From positions 372,001-436,000 of the forward strand of contig JAFCMP010000528.1 in NCBI GenBank assembly GCA_017506865.1: a DNA stretch of 64,000 bases, in the 5' to 3' direction. Numbering within the stretch: position 1 is the stretch's first letter; each line of letters opens with the position of its first letter. This DNA is from Tribonema minus. Its lineage: Eukaryota > Sar > Xanthophyceae > Tribonematales > Tribonemataceae. Shown piece by piece: positions 47,001 through 57,230 of the stretch. The translations under genes were made by a program, and so were the position numbers. Below the pieces are notes generated by a model. That model was not told the DNA's origin, searched no databases, and was given only the letters and a program-made list of their open reading frames with translations.

Positions 47001-50000
47001 TTGAGTCGATGTTTCTGTACTTTGAGTTGAGAAGTACGCACACACTGTAGTTGTTGACATGGGCAGTCTCATTACACCGACATTCGTTTCTCAGGAGCAC
47101 ATGCCGCACTAAAGCAGCGCCACTTCTGACCAAGCTGCACCTGCTTGCACTTGCCCCTGACACCTGCAGGCTATGGACATCCTGAAGGCATTGAGATCGG
47201 GGCGCACACCAACGCCAGGACCTGTTGGGCAGGCGGTCAGTAAATGCACTTGAAGTCTACAGTAGTTAGGTTTGATTCCAGAGAGTGCCGAGAGGACTGG
47301 TGGAGGACTGACTGGACGGCCAGTGAGCACCCACACGTGGAGGCTGGAGTTGAAGTAGGAGTTGGGCGGTTGCTTCAACGGTGACGTGTCTGTAAGCTTT
47401 GCTTTGCCATGTGCTTTACGGGCAGCACTGGCCATGCTGTGAATTAGCACGATCTTGTCGTTGACACGCCTCGAATTCGAGCCTGCGTTGCATCGTTTTG
47501 GCGATAGATCAACCCTGACCTCAATTCAGCTATGAGGACCGTATCAACCGACGTAATGCATGCCAACAAGGTGACTGCAGAAGTGCGCCTCTCCTGTTTG
47601 CTCGGCGGGCACAACCATTGTTGCTCGACCAGCGCTAGCGCGGCTGCTCTGTCTTCATCTTCAAGTGCATCACCTTTCAGACCCAATGTGCACTTTTCTT
47701 GATGTTGAATTTGAATCACATGCCATTTTGGAAAGTAGGATCAGAGCAGGGACGGTGCTTCTTGCGTCACGCAGTCAGCACCGTGTTCCTGCACCCTGTC
47801 TCTGCCGGCACAACCAGCGCGCCGAAGTGCCACATGCTGCTCACACTCCTCTCTCTTTTGCGCCAGCCTTCGCTCCAATCTCCCCAGCTCTCACCTCCAT
47901 CTAAACTTGAACATTCAAAACATCAACTTCAACTTCAACATTGCCAATGACGCGCGTTTCAGGCCGACCAGGGCTCCACCGGCTCCGCGCCGCCGAACCT
48001 CTTGGGCGGCAGCGAAGCGAGTGCCCCTCCCGCCTTTGCAGCGGCAGGTGCGGCGCTGGCCGACTCCGTCAACTACAACATTGTAAATAAATGACAAACT
48101 TCAACTTTGAAACCCTCAACCTTCAACTTCAACATTGCTCATGACGCGCGCAGGCCGACCAGAGCTCCACCGGCTCCGCGCCCCCGAGCCTCATGGGCAG
48201 CAGCGAAGCGAGCGCCCCCCCCGGCTTTGCAGCCGCAGGCGGCGCGGCGCTGGCCGACTCCGCCCCCGCAGCGCCCCCCCAGACGTCGTTTTACGGTGAA
48301 ACTGTGGACACGGGGTCAGGCGCCATGTCGTCGTACCCAGCGAGCGCCAGCATCAGCGCCGAGCAGAACGAGGGTAAGCAGCAGCAGCCGTCGCCGTATG
48401 TGGACATGGCCGCGGCGCAGCCCAGCCCGCAGCCGCAGAGACACGGTGAGAGCATAGTATGGTAGTTTTGTGTTTGAAAACGAATCGAAAGATCGTAGAG
48501 CTCTAGGCGACAAGGGGTGGTCAGCCGGAAGTGCGCTCCACCACTAACCGTGGTCATTGATTATACTCCGGAGTTGTGTGCTTTGAAGCATGCACATGCA
48601 CATGGTGCACAGATTCGTGTCACACCTTCAAGTACGTCCAATGATGTCATGTGTTCATTGCGCACACCCTTTGGTTCTGAGGCAGCACACGGCAATCGTC
48701 ATTCAAGATTTACACTTCAACGTATCTGGCCGCAGCAAGGGCGCATGCCACGTTTGCATGGTTCGCTCCCTGCCACCACCATGCCCATACAGCACACACA
48801 ATCCTGCACACATGACCATTGATGGCTAGGGCAAATGTGTAATGCGAACGTATCTGCTGCGCATGCCCTGTTTTGCCGGTCGTGACTGGTGCGTCGTGGT
48901 GCCGAGACGCTGTTATGTTTCCTATTCAGTGCTGATGCTGTAGCTTACTTCCTGGAACCAACACCCAATATCTCTTCCACTACAGGTGACGAATTGTCGC
49001 TATGCGATGAAAGATCACACATCACTTGAACCTGTGCATGCTGTCATTGAACTTCAAACCTCACTTGAACTCTGCATGCTCCTTGAACTTCAACTTGCAG
49101 TGGCACCCACCGCACCGTCGCCTGCATATAGCGCCAGCGGCAGCACCAACGCCGGCAGCAGGAGCGGGGGCAGCGCGGCTGCGGTAAAAGCCAACGCCAT
49201 TGCCGATGCAACAGAGTACGCCAAGTGAGTGGTCATGTAGCTGTCGCCGCTCCAGCAAGTCTTTCTGCCGATTGTAATGATGCACATGCGCGTGGGCCCT
49301 TCATTTTTGGCGAGCGTGTTGGATGATGTTTGTCGTTTCAGACCTTAGCAGCTGCTCACACCTCAACAACTGCCGCAACGTTTGACATTTTATATTGACT
49401 TGCCTGCAGCAACAAGCACCCCGTGCATTGCCTATTGGCTTTTGGTGTTGCGGTCATGCAGCGCCATTGTGTTGGCATTGCCTATTGGCTTTTGGTGTTG
49501 TAGTCATGCAGCGCCATTGTGTTGATGTTGCGTCCAAGCATTTTGACACCGAGCGTGAAGGTATCGGGAGCGTTGTGGTAGAGTGAAAGGCGCAAGCTAG
49601 CCTCACGTGCAGCGCCAGCGTGATGACTGTGAGAAGCGCGCATTTAGCATCAACATCGTTAGCGCCGTGCTCCTCATGTGTGCCTGCGGAGGGGTGATGG
49701 GACATCAATCTGCCCCAAGTCCTTTGTGTTTCCGGTTTCAAACTTCAGTATCCTGCTTGTCCTCTGTTACAAAGGCTACTTGCGTCATACTGCAGCTTTG
49801 AGTGCTTCAGCCAAACTCGTCGCCTCAGCAACAGTATGCGCCATGACGTGCTGTGAGACCATGTGCTCATTTGGTTTGACGCTCGTTGTCACCGGAATTC
49901 TGTGTGTGCCTGCTACACGCATTGGACCCTCAACACTTCCAGGGCTCTAATTTATCCCTCACACGCACACGTTTGCGCTAAGTCTGCTGTGATGATGTCA

Positions 50001-50226
50001 GGGAACATGCGTTCCCAGGCTCACTCAATATTCCTGTAAACCTGGTTGGCTTAACCTCCAAGCTTTGCACCATGCGCTCCCTCACTACGCTGGCCTTGAC
50101 GGTTTTCACAATATCTTTCGACTTGCACCACGCGTTGCATGCAGGTTTGCAATCGCCGCGCTCGAGCACAAGGACATGAACCTGGCGCGGCAACGCCTGC
50201 AAGCGGCCCTGGACTGCTTGAGATGA
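44086..50226 (+). CDS. VTA1: VTA1/LIP5 homologue, Vps4 cofactor in ESCRT pathway
   Basis: The exons are 44086-44328, 46425-46613, 47170-47235, 48154-48445, 49101-49224 and 50145-50226, with an optional in-phase exon at 47963-48082. The product is 331 or 371 residues. The N-terminal MIT-like domain shows KPMVPFVRRAEELDRDDSG, VVAYYCRLHAAEVGL and QFALDVFQRADDEDRAG. The conserved KALRSGRTPTPGPVG follows at about 148-162. A long Ala/Ser/Pro linker precedes the C-terminal VSL helix pair (FAIAALEHKDMNLARQRLQAALDCLR, split here only by description). Relatives activate the AAA ATPase Vps4 to disassemble ESCRT-III on endosomes. The first intron (2.1 kb) carries three extra copies of the exon-2 edge. 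Confidence 0.93.
45914..46480 (+). repeat. Four-copy tandem array of the VTA1 exon-2 edge
   Basis: Units of about 115-120 bp (the first more distant) each contain TACCTGCTGCTGATG-like intron sequence, a CAG, and a copy of GCAGTTCGCACTGGACGTGT with the next 25 or so bases of exon 2. Copies start at about 45918, 46201, 46323 and 46433; the last is the real exon. In the second and third copies the exon-like part is followed by GTAAAC or GTATAC. Confidence 0.85.
47890..48270 (+). repeat. Tandem duplication of a whole VTA1 exon with its 3' splice site
   Basis: 47963-48082 and the first 110 bases of 48154-48445 are close copies, both preceded by CTTCAACTTCAACATTGC and GACGCGCG, then CAG. Both begin GCCGACCAG and are in phase 0. 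The first ends in a fresh sequence (NYNI) followed by GTAAAT and is exactly 120 nt, so including it would not shift the frame. Confidence 0.85.
49422..49526 (+). repeat. 50-bp tandem duplication in last VTA1 intron
   Basis: Two adjacent copies contain CATTGCCTATTGGCTTTTGG and CATGCAGCGCCATTGTGTTG. Each copy contains a CATGCAG, the same string that forms the 3' splice site of the last exon. Confidence 0.85.
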
Positions 50227-50879
50227 TGACGCTATGGGCGGTTGCAAGAGCGCTACGGGCGCAGGGTTTTGCGCGCGCTGTCAACTTCAACTTAAGGCGT
50301 GCTTGCGGAGCCTTCAGCAGTGCTCAGCAATGCTCCGCAGGCTCATTCTGCGCAGCGCACGCAGCGCGTGTGAGGATGGGATGCATGTCGCTAGAGCGGC
50401 AGCATGCATGTGTAGTTGGCAGCACTACACAGGGCCCAGTGCGCAACGGCATGTATATCCGCTGTGCAGCAGTGTCATTGGGTCGCACGCACAGGTGGTG
50501 GGTGCGTGTTGATTTCAGCAGGGTGTGTGACAGCGTGTTGTGCGTTTTTCCTAAATAATGAGTCACCTAAATCCCCCCTATGGAGTGTGAGTGAGTGTCA
50601 ATCCTTCGTGTCTTGTACCTTTGCTTGCGCCTGGATCATTGCAAAAGCACAACGGAGAAGGTGCATTGCACGTGCGAGGCTACACCTGCCAATGCAGTAA
50701 TGCAGAATGAGTTGCGTCCATTTTGTGTTTGCTGAAATGGCGGCACACAGCAGCATGTGCATCACCTAGTGTCACAACAACACTTGCATGCGACAGATTC
50801 TATCCAGAAAAGAATGGGCATCCGCTGCTTGACATGGGTGGTTATAAAAATCACAATCATGTGTGATTTAAAAGATGTG
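50227..50879. other. Gap between convergent genes VTA1 and methyltransferase
   Basis: This 653-bp stretch must hold both 3' UTRs. No further exon or strong structure was seen. Confidence 0.5.
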
Positions 50880-53800
50880 TCAGCTAGAAGGCTCCACTGA
50901 TTCTACTTGCTCTTCCACAGACTGAGGCTGTGGTTGTGCGCCTTTCTTGCCCTTCTTGTTTGCTTTACTCTGCCGTCGCCCCGCTCTATTGCCATCCCCC
51001 CCCTCTTGTGGCGGCACTTGTCGAGTCGTCTTGGTGGACACTGCGACCGTATACGGTCGGAACAGGTTGCTCACAATGTTGACCTCGGTCTCGCCCACCG
51101 ACTTTTGGAGCTCTTGAATCTGGCGAGGGGCAACCATGGGGGCGAGGGAGGTGTGAGAGGTTACACAAAACACTACTGTCACAAGTAGTTTTAAACAAGC
51201 ACGCAAGCAAGCTCTCTGTGTACACAAACATTTATGCCTCCTGTGACTATCTATGTATATGTTGTGTTCTGAGTCAACTTGTAAAGATAGACTGTAGGCC
51301 TGCTATGGTAAGGAGTGATCAAGAGCCTCAGGAGCTACACACTTTCAGCAACATTCCATGAGAGTCTATTGTTCAATTAATGCTTCGTGACCAGGCGGGG
51401 TCCAGTGAGAAAATTGAAAAAATCAACAGCACTCAGAGTGAGACTCGTCACGCACACTCAGACTCACCAGCAAGTCGTTGCTGCCCCCCTGCTCCACAAA
51501 AATCAGCTGCCCCCCTGGCTTGAGCACGCGTGTGACCTCCTTGATGAGCCGCTTGGTGTTAGTGCTGCCATTGAAGCCCCTGCGTCAGCGCAAAAGACCA
51601 GTTGAGGCGCAATGTAAAGGTGGCATGCGGTGGCTTCGCATGTGAGAAACGTGTGTCACGACTCAAACTGGGCTTGCCACTGCGTCACTTCATGTGCGGA
51701 GCCTTTCCAAACCAGCAGCCGTGCTCAGTCAATATATTGGGGGGCTGCTCAAGTTCGTCGGCACGAGCCGACTAGAAATCCCAATGCAACAAGCTAATAC
51801 AATCTGGTTTTGACTGGGCAATTTTGGGGTTGCTGCCCGGCTGCTTCCTGAACTCGCAGGTATTGTGGCCAACATCAAGAGCATACTTCAATAATCACTT
51901 CAACAAATCATAGCGGACACCAAGAGCAATGCTTCAACAATAACTTCAACAAATAAGTTGATGATGGACACATATCCCAGTGAGACGACGGCGTTCATGA
52001 TGCCGGTAGGGCAATCCAGGATATTGTCCAGCTGCTTCACTTCAACATTTACTTCAACAAACCAGTTGATAGCATACATACCCCAGTGAGATGACGGCGT
52101 CCATGATGCCGGTAGGGCAGTCCAGGGTGTCGTCCAGTTGCTTCCGCACGCTCACCACCGGCACGCGTGCCTGCACCGCCGCTGCGTCCGCCAAGTCCTG
52201 TGCGTGTGACAGCGACAGCAGTGGCAATGCTCATGATGCGGTTCAAACTCGATTTGCACGTCACTTCACAAAGTGGGGTGGCGCATGGTAAGCGTGCGCT
52301 GACGGGTGCCCTGCTGCTGCCACATCTGCCATATTCTGCATGCAGTTGCAATAGCAATGGCAATGTGCATAATGACAGACATGAGACAGATGCACCTCAA
52401 ATAAGTTGAAGCGTGACACGGCACAAGTATAGGTGATGGCTATGGCTGGCATGGCTGCCTGCACTGCTGCCGTGTCAGTCCAGTTCTGCAGGACAAGTAG
52501 CTCCATGCCTGAAACGGGCGATATGCGCTTGAGGACATACATTCAGCGTGTGGTCATATGTACTTAGTGGCGATGTGGGGGGCGGGGTGTGGCGTGCAAG
52601 CTTTGCATGCTACATCCAAGAGTGAGAACAAGGCGACACACCTACAACATGGCATTCCACAGCCACAAGTGGAATATAATAAAAGTACTTAGTGGAATGC
52701 TACTAAAGTGACGATGTACATCAAAGCGCTTGGTCAGAAAGGCGAAGTATGAAGATGCGCAACCTCCACATGGACACACACGGGCACGCTCCTAATGTTT
52801 GTCGAAGCACAAGTGGAAAGCTCAGGGTTTTCCTTCACGTGTCATCAAACTCGGCAACCTTGCAAGATGTATGTTAAATGCAACGTGCCACGCCCCTGCG
52901 GTCGTCGCCATGACGACTCGACTTCGGGATGACGGCAAGTCACGAGTGAGTCACAAGTCAGTGAGTCTTCACGGTCGATCATCCCAAGACACCGTGCGGA
53001 ATAGACTGAATTAAGATGCAGCACCTGTGCACGCCAAGCAAGCTTGGCAAGCGCGCGCTCACTGACTGACGTGTGCTCAGTGTTCGGGAAGTTGCTCTTT
53101 GCAGTTTATGCCTGCAAATGTGCAGCAGTGCTCACCTGTTTGAGGTCCGTGATGGTGGACAGGATCACTCTCCGCGCACCCCCTGATGGCAGATAGTACA
53201 AAGCCTGCGCGCAAACCGATTATTGTCACGAGCGTTCAGAAGAAAAGTTGAAGTTGACCGAGCGTGTCGCAAGCGTTTACAAGAAGTTGAAGTAGCCAAG
53301 TGACATGACCCCTAAGCAGCGCATGCAGCATGCCCACCGCCGTCGATTGACAGGAGGACAATTTTTGTGTCCTGCCACCCTTGACTGCACATGTTACGGC
53401 CCACATGCCTGGCACTCGTTGGCCACGGCCGCATGCAGCATGCCCACCGCCGTCGATTGACAGGAGGACAATTTTTGTGTCCTGCCACCCTTGACTCCAA
53501 GCGTTTGAGCCACTTCAACAAAGCGTGTTATTCTGAAGCATCAGAACTAGTTTGTGCAGGATGTGTCGAAGCAAGTTGTGACACTCCTGCAACTGGCGCC
53601 AGAGGGTCAGCACAGGTACTTCTAATGGTGTTACCCCGTAAGTAAGACATGCACCCGGGACAGGTTTACTATGCATCGATCTTTGTGCTAGAAAAAAACT
53701 TGAAGTGACCACCGCGATGCTTGGAACCTAAATGCAGAGCAGCGAGCCAAGCCCCGTGACTCACAGATAACTGCTGTCTACTGCAAGCGTGGCCAGGAAT

Positions 53801-56191
53801 GAAATGGCATATAGTCTTGCTGTGAATATGCACAGCACCAGCCAATTGTTGCAGTGCGCCGTTCATAAAGACGGCACTCGGCGCAGTGCTTTTTGCCTTG
53901 CTGGCCTTGACAGATGGGCGATCCACGCATGCAAGATGCACTGTTTCTCACAAACTCCGCTTTTGTCTGCTTCAAGAGGTCATCTGAACCGTCGTGTGTA
54001 ATCCTGCTATGCATATGCATAGGCTAGTAGCAGCCATCTGCAGCAACGAGCCCTCCACAAGGACAGTCGGCGCTGCCTTACCTTGCTGTCATTGGCAGAG
54101 AGGTTTACTTTTGTCTGCTGCAAGGCGTGGCCAGGAATGAAATGGCAGATAGTCTTGCTGTGAATATGCATAGTACTGTAGCAGCCAATTGTTGCAGCGC
54201 GCTCTCCACCAACAAGTACAGTATTCAGCGCAGCGCTTGCCTTGCTATCCTTGGCAGAGAGCTGCAGCACGTCCGCGCCTCCCGCCACGCGCGGCACCCT
54301 TCGCGTCAGCAGCGCGGCAGTCTGTGGCGAGAAACAGCACAGGTCTGGCAGAGTAAGTTGGCTACTGCTTCAGATAGGGCAAATGAGGTTGTACATTAGC
54401 TGGAAGTGCCGCTTGAATAAGGGGTTGGCAAATTAAAAAGGTTTCAGGGTGTGTGCTGGACACGTGTGCCGCTGCTGGTGTTGCGTAGAGGTGCTCTTCA
54501 AAGGCAGTTCGCAAGTGCTTGGCGCTCCCAAGTCGAGACTCTCAAGTTGCGAGTGTGGTTGTTATGTGGCGCTGTGCGGATACTTGCTGGAGCATGCATA
54601 CAGCGGTTGCAAGCTCACTGCCTTGCACGCTTGACGGTTACGGCAGTTGCACTTGCCTGTACACGGACCACAATGCATTCACTTCCATCAGCACACGACT
54701 GGCGTCGGTCTGCTGTTGTATTGGTCCCCTATATGTCTACCTCTGTCGGTGTGGAGCAACAGGGTAGTGAGCAGCAGCTCTCTACATTTGTAACAAGATT
54801 GCTGCACATGTTGGCGCATACACTGAGCTGTATTGCATGTGTTTGTAGACAATGTCATCGAATGTTGCCAGCCTCGGTGCCATGATACAACTGGTGCTGC
54901 ACTCTCCGGTACCTCCAGCGCTTCTATGGTTTCATACCAACAATATGTCTAGCAACGACTGTACTTCAAAGACACATTACTGTACAACATCAGCAGGTAC
55001 ACTGGCTACTATACCCTTCCTCAATAAGCTTCAAGGCTTCCACTACCGCCCCATACACGGAAATCATCAGTGATATCCTTCATCAGCAATGTCCAGACTC
55101 AAGACATGCTGCGCATGTCAGTGCATGATAAGAGCGCAGGTGGTGCCAAGTACGTTGCCGGAACTTGTATCACGGCTCTAGCAGTGGAAGTCAATCATCA
55201 CGAATGCTGGGAAGGCTATCGCTGCTGCAGCCGTACATGCACTCACAATGTATTGCATACGCCAGTACACTATGGCGTTGAAAGCGGCCAGCCCCACAGC
55301 AGTTCCCAGCAGCGCAGCCACCGTCACCGTGTTTCCATCCGCAAAGTTCACGCCAGACTGCGCACAGAAGTACAGAGCGCCAACATGCAGCACATGCAAG
55401 GGAAAACCAGTCCATCAGTATGGTGCCTCGGTCAGCACGGCATCAGCGGGGTCACTGCAGAGTGGACATGGCAACCCCGATGGCACAGCTAAGTAGAGAG
55501 CGACCACCAACGTGTTGCAGGGACCGTTCAAAAGTGACAGTAGGTCAGGCGATGCAGGCGCAGAAATGACGAGGCCAGGGTGTCAAGCTGCGCAAGAGCT
55601 GCAATTGCGACAGGAACACAGGTGCTGCCCTCTGGTTCAAAGAGTCACATGCCACAGGTGCAGTAGTGGCCAGACAAGAGCCGCACCAGAGTGGCCATGC
55701 TCATTGCAGATTCCGCCAGTCCTTTTCAAAGGTACAACCTCTGCACCACAAGCTGGCATACCGAAAATGAACACAGGCGAAACACATTCACATTTGACAT
55801 TCATTGAAGTTGCAGTGGCTCGACAGCACCCTGCTGGGACAGTGACCTGACACAGCTTCAGATTAGGCTTTAGCTAACCTTTGCAACGTTGTATCGCCGT
55901 GCTCGCAAGGCGTACACAGCAGAGATGAAACATGAAAGAAACATGAAACTTCAAGTTGGTCGCGTGGGTCACCTGTGCAATGCTGTCTGCCGCGTTGTAG
56001 ACCTGATCGTCAGCTGCAATATCTGCTGGAAATGCCGAGGCTTGCAACGCCGACTCCCTCCATCCCGCTGCTGCGCTTGACCGATGCGCTCTGCCACATT
56101 GAGTGAACACATGCTGAGTGCGCGCCGTGAAGGCTCCGACCAGCGCCGTAGGAGCGAGCAGGACGAGCTGCGCCAGCCCGTGCAATCGCAT
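50880..56191 (-). CDS. Membrane-linked class I SAM-dependent methyltransferase
   Basis: Seven exons on the minus strand (56191-55973, 55357-55247, 54321-54241, 53204-53136, 52197-52082, 51579-51468, 51119-50880) are all in phase and give 315 residues. The N-terminus (MRLHGLAQLVLLAPTALVGA) looks like a signal or transit peptide. A membrane segment follows at about 84-105 (TVTVAALLGTAVGLAAFNAI). Motif I is probably ADVLQLSAKDSKALYYLPSG, without the common GxGxG. The strand-4 region is CPTGIMDAVISLGGFNG, and the clearest match is RVLKPGGQLIFVEQ at about 216-229, typical of type-11/UbiE-like enzymes. A basic, Gln-rich tail (NKKGKKGAQPQPQ) ends the protein. The substrate is unknown. The third intron begins with GC. 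Exon edges are duplicated in two introns. Confidence 0.8.
51955..52165 (-). repeat. Tandem duplication of the 3' edge of methyltransferase exon 5
   Basis: 52070-52160 and about 51965-52035 both contain CCCAGTGAGA, GACGGCGT and CATGATGCCGGTAGGGCA, that is, the coding end of exon 5 and its GTATGT-type donor. The copy at the left lies inside the intron and could compete as a donor. Confidence 0.8.
52425..52500 (-). pseudogene. Diverged copy of the 5' part of methyltransferase exon 5
   Basis: On the minus strand the frame QNWTDTAAVQAAMPAIAIT resembles QDLADAAAVQARVPVVSV at the start of the true exon and is preceded by a CAG. It is older than the neighbouring duplications and sits in the upstream intron. 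Confidence 0.5.
53316..53495. repeat. Tandem duplication in methyltransferase intron
   Basis: Two copies of about 65 bp (GCATGCAGCATGCCCACCGC through CCTGCCACCCTTGACT) are separated by about 48 bp. No exon edge is involved. Confidence 0.85.
53775..54275 (-). repeat. Triplicated edge of methyltransferase exon 3
   Basis: Three related units (about 53778-53910, 53990-54120, 54120-54275) share TGGCCAGGAATGAAATGGCA or relatives, GTGAATATGCA, and an end related to CTTGGCAGAGAG. In the rightmost unit that end is the coding edge of exon 3. On the minus strand the real copy reads LSAKDSK before GC, and the middle copy reads LSANDSK before GTAAGG. Confidence 0.8.
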
Positions 56192-56261
56192 GATGCCCCC
56201 TGCAGATGCCAGCCAGCCTTGCTGACGGCGCAGCAGTGGCCTCGTGTGATCGAGGCCTGAA

Positions 56262-56300
56262 TGCCCCCCCCCCCCCAGGGGGGCCCCAGCGCACCCCCCC
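56262..56300. repeat. Poly-C tract near methyltransferase start
   Basis: About 16 C, then GGGGGGCCCC and CACCCCCCCC, lie 70-110 bp upstream of the start codon. This may be part of the promoter or leader. Confidence 0.75.
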
Positions 56301-57230
56301 CAAAGCCTGGCCCACATTGAGAATGCCAGGAGCTGCTCGAAGGGCTTGCACCCCCCCCAGGTTCGAACACCTCCTTCACTGTCGCAAACACTCTCAGCGG
56401 TGTGCGTTTTGCAAGCACCAAACCATTTGTGTGTTCTGGGCGGCAGCTTCGACCTCCAACTACTTGCACTGCTGGGCTACCAATCTCTGAAACAACAGCT
56501 TGAGCGCTCGTCAGGAGCAAAGCTAAAGAGATGCATAGACCCACCAAAGAGCCTGCTGCAGCAGCAGGCATGAGGAGCGACAGGCAGTGCACAGTGCATC
56601 ATGTCAACTATATATATGGCGTGATTCATCGACATGAGTGCCAGTGGGGACACAGTAGCAGCTTCGTGAAGAACGCACTGAACCTGTCAAACAGACACAC
56701 TCTGAGCTGAATGCTCCAGGTGCAGGCAGGCTTGTGGCGCAAATGCAAAAAAAGAACTGGGCATCCACCGCCCAGCCAATGTAACAGTTGTGGTGTACAT
56801 TATACAGTGGAGGATGTGGTGATGACCAGCAAAGACTGCTTTACGGTCGGGCATGCTCAGCAGCTCACTACATGGCACACAAGCGCTACGTGAGTGAGGG
56901 ATCACAGCATGCTTCAGCACAGGCATCAGGTGGAGCGTGGTTGTCACACAAGGCGGCACGCTGCGCGGCAGACATGCTTTGTACCCATGCCCCTTGTGCT
57001 ATACCTGGCATCAGGCTGACACCTGGTTCAATATGCACGTGCAGAAGCGGCCGTCGCTGGTATTGTGCGCGAGGTTTATAGCCTGCTGCATTGCCAGACA
57101 ACGCAACAGCGACAGACATTAGTGCAGGACCCTGCCCCGGCTTCGCCGCACTCGCCACAGACAGGCGGGGGGCGTGTAGACAAGCACAGCCCACGCCATA
57201 CATACCCCTTCATACACACAGCAGCACCGC

